64,000 nucleotides of DNA, from positions 2,170,001-2,234,000 of the forward strand of contig NZ_CP090207.1 in the NCBI RefSeq assembly GCF_021397715.1, in the 5' to 3' direction. The notes beneath the pieces were generated by a model. That model was given only the letters and a program-made list of their open reading frames with translations, ran no database searches and was not told the DNA's origin. Positions within the stretch are counted from its first letter, which is position 1, and each line of letters begins with the position of its first letter. Positions 42,498-50,207 of this stretch are shown here, piece by piece. Source of the DNA: Pantoea agglomerans (GTDB lineage Bacteria > Pseudomonadota > Gammaproteobacteria > Enterobacterales > Enterobacteriaceae). The translations under genes and the position numbers were made by a program.

Positions 42498-43529
42498 ATG
42501 ACTGAACACGCCAGCCAGAATCACGCATGGTTACTGGCTTCTCGCCCGCATGGCGAGCCGACCAAAGAGAATTTTCGCTATGTGGCGCAGCCCATCCCGG
42601 AACTGAAAGAAGGCGAAGTGCTGCTGCGCACCGTCTATCTTTCGCTCGACCCCTACATGCGTGGCCGGATGGATGAGGGAAAATCTTACGCCGCGCCCGC
42701 CGAGCTGGATCAGCCGATGGTCGGCGGTACCGTCTGTCAGGTCGCCGACTCAAAAAACAGTGACTTTAAGAGCGGTGACTGGGTGCTGGCGCAAAGCGGC
42801 TGGCAGGAATATGCCGTCTCGGATGGCAAAGAGATCGCGAAGCTGGGCAATGACCTGCCACATCCGTCATGGGCGCTGGGCATTCTCGGGATGCCGGGCT
42901 TTACCGCCTACATGGGGCTGATGGATATCGGTCAGCCGAAAGCGGGCGAAACCCTGGTCGTCGCGGCGGCCACCGGACCGGTCGGCGCAACCGTTGGCCA
43001 GTTGGGTAAACAGCAGGGCTGCCGGGTTGTGGGTGTCGCAGGCGGAGAAGAGAAATGCCGTTACGCGGTGGAAACGCTGGGCTTTGATGCCTGTCTCGAT
43101 CACCACAGCGCCGATTTTGAACAGCAGCTGAAAAATGCCTGCCCGGATGGCATTGATATCTACTTCGAAAACGTTGGCGGTAAGGTGTTCGATGCGGTGT
43201 TCCCGCTGCTGAATACCGCGGCGCGCGTGCCGGTCTGTGGTCTGGTTTCCGCCTACAGCCAGCGCGAGCTGCCGGCTGGCCCGGACAGAACCTCGCTGAT
43301 CATGGCGGGTATCCTGAAACGCCGCATTCGTATGCAGGGCTTTATCATCTTCCAGGATTACGGTGACCGCTATCCGGAGTTCCTTGAAGCGATGCGTCCG
43401 CTGGTGGAGAGTAAAAAGATCCACTATCGCGAGCATATGATTGAAGGGCTGGAGAATGCGCCACAGGCGTTTATTGATATGCTGAACGGCAAAAACTTCG
43501 GTAAGACCGTGGTGAAAGTCGCGTCCTGA
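42498..43529 (+). CDS. curA: NADPH-dependent curcumin reductase CurA
   Basis: A 343-residue zinc-independent medium-chain reductase closely matching E. coli CurA: WLLASRPHGEPTKENF at the start, VYLSLDPYMRGRM, LGMPGFTAYMGLMDIGQPK, then the NADPH glycine motif AAATGPVGATVGQLGK and DIYFENVGGKVFDAV. It reduces alpha,beta-unsaturated ketones and aldehydes with NADPH. AAAGGA precedes the ATG by about 9 bases. Stand-alone gene, divergent from the AraC regulator. Confidence 0.93.
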   Translation: MTEHASQNHAWLLASRPHGEPTKENFRYVAQPIPELKEGEVLLRTVYLSLDPYMRGRMDEGKSYAAPAELDQPMVGGTVCQVADSKNSDFKSGDWVLAQSGWQEYAVSDGKEIAKLGNDLPHPSWALGILGMPGFTAYMGLMDIGQPKAGETLVVAAATGPVGATVGQLGKQQGCRVVGVAGGEEKCRYAVETLGFDACLDHHSADFEQQLKNACPDGIDIYFENVGGKVFDAVFPLLNTAARVPVCGLVSAYSQRELPAGPDRTSLIMAGILKRRIRMQGFIIFQDYGDRYPEFLEAMRPLVESKKIHYREHMIEGLENAPQAFIDMLNGKNFGKTVVKVAS

Positions 43530-43535
43530 GGTAAA

Positions 43536-43562
43536 GCGTGCAGCGTCACTGGCGCTGCACGC
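43536..43562. terminator. 10-bp stem-loop after curA
   Basis: GCGTGCAGCG and CGCTGCACGC pair perfectly around a 7-base loop between the converging curA and kinase genes. Weak T-content on both sides; probably a bidirectional 3' hairpin. Confidence 0.55.
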
Positions 43563-43569
43563 CCGCTAA

Positions 43570-44430
43570 TCAGTGTGGCAGCCGCGAAACGTGCTCTGCC
43601 GCCGCCCGGTTCGCCTCACCCACCGCAGCCGCCAGCGTCGCCCCGTCGCTTAATTGCTGACACAACACTCCGACAAAGCAATCGCCCGCACCGTGCGTGC
43701 TGACCAGCGTCACTTTTTGCGCCGCCAGACTGCCGGTTTCGCCCGCCTCGCTATACGCCACGCCATGTTCGCCTGCCGTGACTACCACCCGCGCAAAGCG
43801 TCTGCTCAGCGCCTCGGCCGCAGCCCGCGCTGAAGCCAGATCCTGCACGCTGATCTGACACATATCACGCGCCTCAATCGCATTCACCACCAGCAGATCA
43901 ATACAGCTCTCGAACGCCGCCGACAGCGTTCTGGCCGGCGCGGCATTAACGCACACCGCTATGCCGCGTGCCCTGGCCGCCTGCGCCGCCCGCAGATTGA
44001 CCGCTTCCGGCACCTCATTTTGCAGCACCAGCATCGTCACGTCCTGCCAGAAGGCGGGCTGCTCAAAAGCCGACAGCGCAATGTGCTGATTGGCGTTAGA
44101 GACCACTACCGCGCCATAATCGCCTTCGGCATCGGTAATCGCCACGCTCATGCCCGACGGCAGATGATCAATGATGGTAACGGCGGCGCAATCCACACCC
44201 GCCTGAAGCAGATGATCGCGCAGAAAGTGGCCCTGTGGATCGCTGCCCACTGCCCCGGCAAAGCGCACCGTTGCGCCCGCGCGGGCCGCGGCCACCGCCT
44301 GATTGCCGCCCTTGCCGCCAAACTTATAGTGACAGGCAGTGCCCATCACCGTTTCGCCTTTCTCCGGACGATGGGGCGCGTCCAGCATAATGTCATAATG
44401 AAGACTGCCGGTGACTGCAATTTTGCTCAT
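43570..44430 (-). CDS. PfkB family sugar kinase (ribokinase-like)
   Basis: A 286-residue kinase with both PfkB signatures: YKFGGKGGNQAVAAARAGA near residue 35 and the anion-hole/catalytic motif THGAGDCFVGVL near residue 245. It would phosphorylate the sugar brought in by the ABC transporter encoded upstream. It starts 2 bases after the RpiR stop and is the last gene of the operon. Ribose is the default guess, but the accompanying isomerase gene makes another sugar more likely. Confidence 0.87.
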   Translation of the reverse strand: MSKIAVTGSLHYDIMLDAPHRPEKGETVMGTACHYKFGGKGGNQAVAAARAGATVRFAGAVGSDPQGHFLRDHLLQAGVDCAAVTIIDHLPSGMSVAITDAEGDYGAVVVSNANQHIALSAFEQPAFWQDVTMLVLQNEVPEAVNLRAAQAARARGIAVCVNAAPARTLSAAFESCIDLLVVNAIEARDMCQISVQDLASARAAAEALSRRFARVVVTAGEHGVAYSEAGETGSLAAQKVTLVSTHGAGDCFVGVLCQQLSDGATLAAAVGEANRAAAEHVSRLPH

Positions 44431-44432
44431 AG

Positions 44433-45290
44433 CTAAAATTCCCGCAGATCCTGAACCGCATGCTGGGTTTTCATCAGGTTTTTTTCCGCCCGCTTTAAAT
44501 CTTTTTTCGCGATAGCGACAAACAGCGCATCCAGAATATTGAGCTGGGCGATGCGTGACGCGGCGTTTTCCCCTAACAGATGCGATCCCTGAGACGTTGA
44601 ATTGAGGACCACATGCGCGCTGCGGGCAATCGGCGATTCGGCATAGTTGGTAATGGCGATCACCTTCGCGCCATTCCGTCCCGCCAGTTTTACCGGATCG
44701 TTCACCGCGCGCGTGGCACCCGAATGACTGATAGCGATAACCACATCGTCATCAGATAACACCGCGGCTGACATCAGCATAATATGGGCGTCATCGTAGG
44801 CCGTCGACTTAATGCCAATCTTCAGCATCTTGTGCGAAAGATCGCGCGCAACGGCGGCCGAACCGCCTACGGCATAAAGATCGATATGCCGTGCTTTATA
44901 GATAATGTCTGCCGCGCGATTAAATTCAGAGACATCCAGAATCGATAAGGTTTCTTCGATCGCCTGAATAGAGGTTCTGAATACTTTTGCCAGCAATTGT
45001 TCCGACGAGTCATCCGGCTCAATTTCCGCATGCAATCCCGCCACCTCAGACTGGTTGTAATAAATCAGGCTGCTTCTGAAATGCCGGAAACCGGTGAAGT
45101 TAAGTTTTTTAGTGATCTTAACAATCATCGCTTCAGAGACATTATTCTCTCCGGCAATCTCTTTTAATGACGACTGCTCGGTAATATCGGTTCTGGCGAT
45201 AATCGCCTCAACAACACGGCGTTCTAACGGCGTCAGCTGGGGCAAACGCATACGAATCTGAGCACCAATGGCTCGCGGATCTTGCTTCAT
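44433..45290 (-). CDS. RpiR family transcriptional regulator
   Basis: A 285-residue regulator: N-terminal RpiR helix-turn-helix (LTPLERRVVEAIIARTD, then EIAGENNVSEAMIVKITKKLNFTGF) and a SIS sugar-phosphate-binding domain (DLYAVGGSAAVARDLSHKMLKIG, ISHSGATRAV). It sits inside the transporter operon, sharing one base with the permease stop (TAATG), so it should sense a phosphorylated intermediate made by the kinase and control the operon promoter near 49.95 kb. Confidence 0.92.
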   Translation of the reverse strand: MKQDPRAIGAQIRMRLPQLTPLERRVVEAIIARTDITEQSSLKEIAGENNVSEAMIVKITKKLNFTGFRHFRSSLIYYNQSEVAGLHAEIEPDDSSEQLLAKVFRTSIQAIEETLSILDVSEFNRAADIIYKARHIDLYAVGGSAAVARDLSHKMLKIGIKSTAYDDAHIMLMSAAVLSDDDVVIAISHSGATRAVNDPVKLAGRNGAKVIAITNYAESPIARSAHVVLNSTSQGSHLLGENAASRIAQLNILDALFVAIAKKDLKRAEKNLMKTQHAVQDLREF

Positions 45291-46261
45291 TACTTGCCTC
45301 GGGTCGCCCGGTCAATCAACATCGCTATGATAATAATAAGGCCGGTAGCGAGCAATTGGTAAAAGGCCTGAATGTTCAGTAAGGTCAAGCCATTACGTAA
45401 CGCACCGAGGATAATCACCCCAATAAGCGTGCCGAATATGCTGCCTTTGCCGCCCATCAATGAGGCGCCGCCAATCGCCGCCGCCGCGATGGCATCCAGC
45501 TCCCACAGGTTACCAATGGTCGGCTCGGCTGCACCCAGTCGGCCAATCAGGATCAGCGATGCCAGTGACGCCAGCAGGCCGGAGAAGATATAGACCGTCA
45601 CTTTGGTGCGCTTCACCGGGACACCGGCAACCCGCGCCGCCTCTTCATTACCGCCAATTGCCAGAATATATTCCCCCAGCGGGGTTTTATTCATCACAGT
45701 CCACAGCAGCAGCGCAATCACCGCCACAATCACAATCGGCGTCGGGATACCGAACAGCGTGCTGTTGATCAGGCTGCGAAATTCCAGCGGAATACCAAAG
45801 ATCGGATTGCCGCCGGTGTAGATCAACGCAATGGCGCGGAACAGTGACAGGCCGCCCAGCGTGACGATAAAAGGTTGCAGGCCCGCATAGGCAATCAGGG
45901 TGCCGCTGAACAGACCACACAGCGCCCCCACGCCCAGCGTGGCGAGGATCGCCAGCGGCACCGGTACGCCCGACACCATCAGGGTTGCGCCGAGCACCGC
46001 CGATAGCGCCGCGCTCGGACCAACCGAGAGATCGATACCGCCGGAAATAATCACCAGCGTCATCCCCAGCGCAATTAAGGCGTTAATTGAGGACTGTTGC
46101 AGAATATTCAGCAGATTCGGCAGGGTAAAAAAGACCGGCGACAGAAATGAAAATGTCACCACGATGATTAATAATCCAATTAAGGTGCCGGCATCGCGCA
46201 GATTAAATTTCAGCAGCGCGGGCGTGCGTACACCCGCCGGCGTGGTGGTCTGAGTCATCAT
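45290..46261 (-). CDS. Ribose-type ABC transporter permease
   Basis: A 323-residue inner membrane permease of the RbsC/BPD_transp_2 family with about eight to ten helices. Family stretches are NILQQSSINALIALGMTLVIISGGIDLSVG, FIVTLGGLSLFRAIALIYTGG, and the cytoplasmic loop IGGNEEAARVAGVPVKRTKV. It pairs with the RbsA-like ATPase encoded 33 bases upstream. The ATGATG start has AAGG about 9 bases before it. Confidence 0.9.
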   Translation of the reverse strand: MMTQTTTPAGVRTPALLKFNLRDAGTLIGLLIIVVTFSFLSPVFFTLPNLLNILQQSSINALIALGMTLVIISGGIDLSVGPSAALSAVLGATLMVSGVPVPLAILATLGVGALCGLFSGTLIAYAGLQPFIVTLGGLSLFRAIALIYTGGNPIFGIPLEFRSLINSTLFGIPTPIVIVAVIALLLWTVMNKTPLGEYILAIGGNEEAARVAGVPVKRTKVTVYIFSGLLASLASLILIGRLGAAEPTIGNLWELDAIAAAAIGGASLMGGKGSIFGTLIGVIILGALRNGLTLLNIQAFYQLLATGLIIIIAMLIDRATRGK

Positions 46262-46293
46262 AGTTATAACCTTTAATAGAGTCCGATAAGAGG

Positions 46294-47796
46294 TCAGGCG
46301 GTCTGGTCAATCTCTTTAATGGCAAAGCGGGCAATATTCTCTTCGGTGATCGCGCTACCGGTTAACTCCTGGGTAATTCGCCCTTCGCGCATCACCAGCA
46401 CCCGGTCGGAGATCCGCATGATTTCGGTCATTTCGGATGAGACCACCACAATGGCCTTGCCTGCCTGGGCCAGTTTTTCAATTAAGTGATAAATTTCAGA
46501 CTTGGCGCCAATATCGATACCGCGCGTTGGCTCATCAAACAGAAACACCCTGGCGTCGGCGGCTACCCAGCGGCCAATAATGACCTTTTGCTGATTCCCG
46601 CCGCTCAGCGTGCCGATGCTTTTTTCGATATCCAGCGGGCGCAGTTTCAGATCGCCCATCACCGTCTGCGCTTTGCGGTTCAGCCGCACCTGACTGAGCA
46701 GGCCGCCGAAGGTGAAATGGTGCATCGAAGGCAGCGCCATATTCATCTTCACCGCCCGTTCCTTAATGATGCCCTCTTTTTTCCGGTCTTCCGGAACCAG
46801 ACCGATGCCCGCTTTAATGGCGGCCCGCACGTTGTGATTTTTCACGGCGGTGCCGTTCACGCTCACCGTGCCGCTGGTGCGCTTGTCGATACCGGCAATC
46901 AGTTTCAGCAGCTCGGTACGACCTGCACCGACCAGACCGGCAATACCCAGCACTTCACCGGCCCGCACGCTGAAGTTCGCCGCCACCACCTCATTGCCAC
47001 GTCCGAGGTTCTCTACCCGCAGCACCTCGCGGTCACTGACGAAGGCCTGGTGATCGAGTTTGTCGATCTTACGCCCGACCATTTTGGCAACGATGCTCTC
47101 TTCATTCTCATCACAGATATTGACCACCCCAACCTGCCTGCCATCGCGCATGATGGTGGCGCGGTCACAGACCCGGAAAATCTCATTCATCTTATGTGAT
47201 ACGTAGATCAGTGAGACGCCGGTCGATTTCAGATCGGCAATCAGCTCCGCCAGCCGGTCAAATTCGGTTGGCGTCAGGCTGGAGGTCGGCTCATCCATCG
47301 CGATGATTTTGGCGTCATCGAGCAGCGCCCGGGCGATTTCAACGATCTGCTGCTGCGACACCTTGAGATTCTTAATCGGTGTGTTGGGATCGATACTCGG
47401 GTCCAGCGTTTTCAGGATCAGCGTGGCCCGCGCCAGCTGGGCCGATTTATCCACCCAGCAGCCACCGGCTCGGGTCAGCGGGCGACCGAGAAACATATTC
47501 TGCGCCACCGAGAGTTCCGGAACGTGCTGTAACTCCTGATGAATCATCGCAATACCGGCGTGACGGGCGCTGAGTGGATTCTTCATCTGCACCGGCTGAC
47601 CGTTAACGCTGATTTCGCCACTGTCCGCCGCCCGCACGCCAGAGAGGATGTTCAGCAGCGTCGATTTCCCGGCGCCGTTCTCACCAATCAGGGCATGAAC
47701 TTCGCCAGGCCGCACTGAAAAATCGACGCTCTGCAGCGCGGCGGCGTTGCCGTAGGTTTTACTGATGCCACGCATCATTAAACGATTCTGTTCCAT
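46294..47796 (-). CDS. Ribose-type ABC transporter ATPase (double domain)
   Basis: A 500-residue RbsA-type protein with two ATPase halves. The first has Walker A GENGAGKSTLL (about 38), signature KVSQQQIVEIAR, and Walker B IIAMDEPTSSL. The second has the degenerate GLVGAGRTELLK, signature LSGGNQQKVIIG and FLFDEPTRGIDIG, as is normal for this family. GGAG precedes the ATG. Middle gene of the sugar operon. Confidence 0.93.
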   Translation of the reverse strand: MEQNRLMMRGISKTYGNAAALQSVDFSVRPGEVHALIGENGAGKSTLLNILSGVRAADSGEISVNGQPVQMKNPLSARHAGIAMIHQELQHVPELSVAQNMFLGRPLTRAGGCWVDKSAQLARATLILKTLDPSIDPNTPIKNLKVSQQQIVEIARALLDDAKIIAMDEPTSSLTPTEFDRLAELIADLKSTGVSLIYVSHKMNEIFRVCDRATIMRDGRQVGVVNICDENEESIVAKMVGRKIDKLDHQAFVSDREVLRVENLGRGNEVVAANFSVRAGEVLGIAGLVGAGRTELLKLIAGIDKRTSGTVSVNGTAVKNHNVRAAIKAGIGLVPEDRKKEGIIKERAVKMNMALPSMHHFTFGGLLSQVRLNRKAQTVMGDLKLRPLDIEKSIGTLSGGNQQKVIIGRWVAADARVFLFDEPTRGIDIGAKSEIYHLIEKLAQAGKAIVVVSSEMTEIMRISDRVLVMREGRITQELTGSAITEENIARFAIKEIDQTA

Positions 47797-47812
47797 ACGC
47801 GCTCCGCCTGAC

Positions 47813-48853
47813 TTATTGCTGGGTCAGTAACTGACGCAACCGGCTGTTGTCTTTGGTCGAAAAGGCCTCGACGTTCTCTTTGGTGATCAGCGCCTGCGGC
47901 GTCGAGATCACCCGCGAGAGTTTCTGGCCGTTAATCAGCCGAATCATCACGTCCATCGCCACTTCGCCGGTCAGCACCGGGAAACTGTCCACCGTGCCGG
48001 TCAGCTCACCGCGCTTGATCGAGGCGTACGCATCGGAGATACCGTCGGTGCCAAACACCGCCACCTGTGCCGCTTTGTTCTGCGCCCGCACCGCTTCCAC
48101 CACGCCGAGCGCCATGGTGTCGTTGTTGGCGTAGAAACCAATCAGGTCCGGATGCTGTTGCAGAATGGTCGAGGCGGCGTTAAAGGCCTGCTCGCGGCTC
48201 CAGTTGGCCGGTACGCTGGCGGCAAGGGTGAATTTGCCGTTGGCCTGCAAGGTCTCTTTAAAGCCACGGGTACGCTGTCCGGCGGCATAGACGCCCGGCT
48301 GCCCTTCGATCACCGCCACTTTGCCGCCCTGTGGATGGTGTTCAATGAACCATTTCGCTACCCGCACGCCGTTGTCTTTCTGCACGTTACCGACGTAGTA
48401 GCGCGCGTTGGGCATCACCGCATCGTTGACGTTAACCACCGGGATATTCTTGCTGTTAGCCGTTTCCAGCGCCGGCTCCAGGTTGATGTCGGTCTGCGGG
48501 GAAACCAGCAGGCCGTTAAAGCCCTGGGAGATCAGGGTTTCGGCGATCGACAGCTGACCCAGCTGATCATCTTCATTGGCTGCCGCCTGATACGCAACGG
48601 TGAAGCCATATTTTTTCGCCACGTTCTGATAACCCTGGCCGAGGGAGCGCCAGTATTCATTGGTCAGGGTTTTCGATACCCCACCAATCTTCAGCGTCTT
48701 GTCCACTTTTGGCAGAGCGCCATATTTAGTATCAAGCTGGGTCCAGTCAGTGCGATCCGGTTCGGTGTCGGACTGCAGCGGTGCCAGTTCCGCCGCATAG
48801 GCGGTGCTGCACAGCAGTGAGGAAGTAATGACGGCAAGCAGGAGTTTCTTCAT
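47813..48853 (-). CDS. Ribose-type ABC transporter sugar-binding protein
   Basis: A 346-residue periplasmic binding protein with a signal peptide (LLLAVITSSLLCSTAYA before AELAP) and the Peripla_BP_4 fold: IGGVSKTLTNEYWRSLGQGYQ near residue 57, GLLVSPQTDINLEP, and GFYANNDTMALGVVEAV near residue 240. An N-terminal extension of about 35 residues precedes the first strand. AAGG precedes the ATG by 9 bases. The ligand is a sugar or polyol that I cannot name from sequence. Confidence 0.9.
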   Translation of the reverse strand: MKKLLLAVITSSLLCSTAYAAELAPLQSDTEPDRTDWTQLDTKYGALPKVDKTLKIGGVSKTLTNEYWRSLGQGYQNVAKKYGFTVAYQAAANEDDQLGQLSIAETLISQGFNGLLVSPQTDINLEPALETANSKNIPVVNVNDAVMPNARYYVGNVQKDNGVRVAKWFIEHHPQGGKVAVIEGQPGVYAAGQRTRGFKETLQANGKFTLAASVPANWSREQAFNAASTILQQHPDLIGFYANNDTMALGVVEAVRAQNKAAQVAVFGTDGISDAYASIKRGELTGTVDSFPVLTGEVAMDVMIRLINGQKLSRVISTPQALITKENVEAFSTKDNSRLRQLLTQQ

Positions 48854-48918
48854 ACGATGACCTTTCTTCTCTGGGTGTTGGGTAGAGGTTTTTTTATTTT
48901 TTACCGGCGGTGTGACCG

Positions 48919-49899
48919 TTAGCGTGCCAGCATGATGTCATTAACGATCTGTTGTGAAGCCACCGCATCCTGACGATCGATTGCCGCCTGTAATGCTGCG
49001 TTGTCATCCAGTTGCTCACACAATTTCAGTAAACGGGTGACGGTGGCGATATTGCTTTCCGCTTCCCGAATCGGGTCGAGTCCGCTGGCGTCCGGGAAGG
49101 TATCGAAGTAGTACGCACCGCTGTAGCCGTCACGCTGCATCTGCCAGAGAAACTCCAGCGTGGCGCGCGGATTCACCGAGCCCACCATCAGCCCGTCATC
49201 GCGTTTACCCCAGCCGTCGTTCAGATCGAGCCCCAGCAAACGGGAACGGCGCGCCACCATCGCCGCGGCATAAGCCGGGATCTCATTGGCAAACAGTACG
49301 TGGGCGAAGTCGAGCGTAATGCCGAGGTTGGGAGAGCCCGCTTCCTCCACCGCCAGCAGACAGGTCGTGGCGTTAGGGAAAATGCTGTAAGCACGCGGCT
49401 CGTTGGGTTTGTATTCAATGCTGACGTCGACGTCGGGCGCATAGTCCGCCACTTCACGCACCGCACTGACCGCGTCTTCCCACATCTTTTTGTAATTCGC
49501 CTGGAAGCAGTAATCGAATCCATCCTGCCCCATCCACAGCGTCATCAGCCGTGAGCCAAACTCCCGGCCGGTATCAATGCCGCGCTTAGTCAGCTCGATT
49601 GCTTCACGACGGACTTTCGCATCGGGATGGGTAAAGGCACCGATTTTGAACTGTGGGGCATCCCAGCGCATCTGCATCCCATTGACCGCCAGACCGGCAT
49701 CAGCAATCGCCTGACGCAGCGTGGCTATGTCGCAGGTAAGGTGCTGCGGGAAATTGAGATCGAGATGGGTCAAGCCTTTAACCTTACCGGCGCGGGCAAT
49801 CATCTGCAGTACCGACGGTTTGCCCTGCAAATCGGGCCAGTAAAGATGAGCGCCCGAGGCGAAGGAGTTAAGACGGGTGGCAAATTTCAGTTCGGACAT
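48919..49899 (-). CDS. TIM-barrel sugar isomerase/epimerase
   Basis: A 326-residue AP-endonuclease-2-like TIM barrel (xylose-isomerase-like superfamily). Metal-site strands are visible: Glu in VDVSIEYKPNEPR, Asp in LGITLDFAHVLF, LLGLDLNDGWG, and Asp in YYFDTFPD. It is much longer than AlsE-type epimerases (about 230 residues). ATG 49899 has AAGGA about 9 bases upstream; the TTG three codons earlier is less likely. It is the first gene of the operon, so isomerisation of the imported sugar probably precedes phosphorylation. Confidence 0.82.
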   Translation of the reverse strand: MSELKFATRLNSFASGAHLYWPDLQGKPSVLQMIARAGKVKGLTHLDLNFPQHLTCDIATLRQAIADAGLAVNGMQMRWDAPQFKIGAFTHPDAKVRREAIELTKRGIDTGREFGSRLMTLWMGQDGFDYCFQANYKKMWEDAVSAVREVADYAPDVDVSIEYKPNEPRAYSIFPNATTCLLAVEEAGSPNLGITLDFAHVLFANEIPAYAAAMVARRSRLLGLDLNDGWGKRDDGLMVGSVNPRATLEFLWQMQRDGYSGAYYFDTFPDASGLDPIREAESNIATVTRLLKLCEQLDDNAALQAAIDRQDAVASQQIVNDIMLAR

Positions 49900-49943
49900 G
49901 AGGATCAATCCTTCAGATAGCGACTTGTGATGTACTTTCCGTA

Positions 49944-49961
49944 TTCACGATTATTTGTGAA
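49944..49961. promoter_or_regulatory. TTCAC-N8-GTGAA inverted repeat at the sugar operon promoter
   Basis: An 18-bp symmetric site 45 bases upstream of the isomerase start, in the AT-rich leader. It is the best candidate for the RpiR operator. It does not have CRP spacing. The remainder of the roughly 300-base gap to gcd holds no gene. Confidence 0.5.
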
Positions 49962-50172
49962 GTTATACATTAATCTACTCTCTGTGCTCGGGCGCGCAAG
50001 CATCTCCCGGCGGGATAATCGTCAAACTGAGAGAGCCATCACGAAATAGTTTCGCGATGTTATTAAGTCAGATGCGGAGAGAAATCACAGGAAAGCATGA
50101 AGAAACAAGGCGTTAAGCGGGAAGGTCCGGCGAAGCGGCGAAGAGAAAAACGGGGGAAAGAAAATCAGGAAA

Positions 50173-50199
50173 GCTGGGCGCCAGCCACTGGCGCTCAGC
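50173..50199 (-). terminator. Terminator of gcd
   Basis: A 12-base stem with one G-U pair (GCTGGGCGCCAG against CTGGCGCTCAGC) and a 3-base loop lies 9 bases after the gcd stop. On the minus strand it is followed by a pyrimidine-rich tract (CTTTCC then ATTTTC). Confidence 0.7.
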
Positions 50200-50207
50200 C
50201 TGTCAGG

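Noticed and set aside
49944..49961. CRP site at the sugar operon
   Set aside because: The TTCAC/GTGAA halves are inverted and spaced differently from TGTGA-N6-TCACA.
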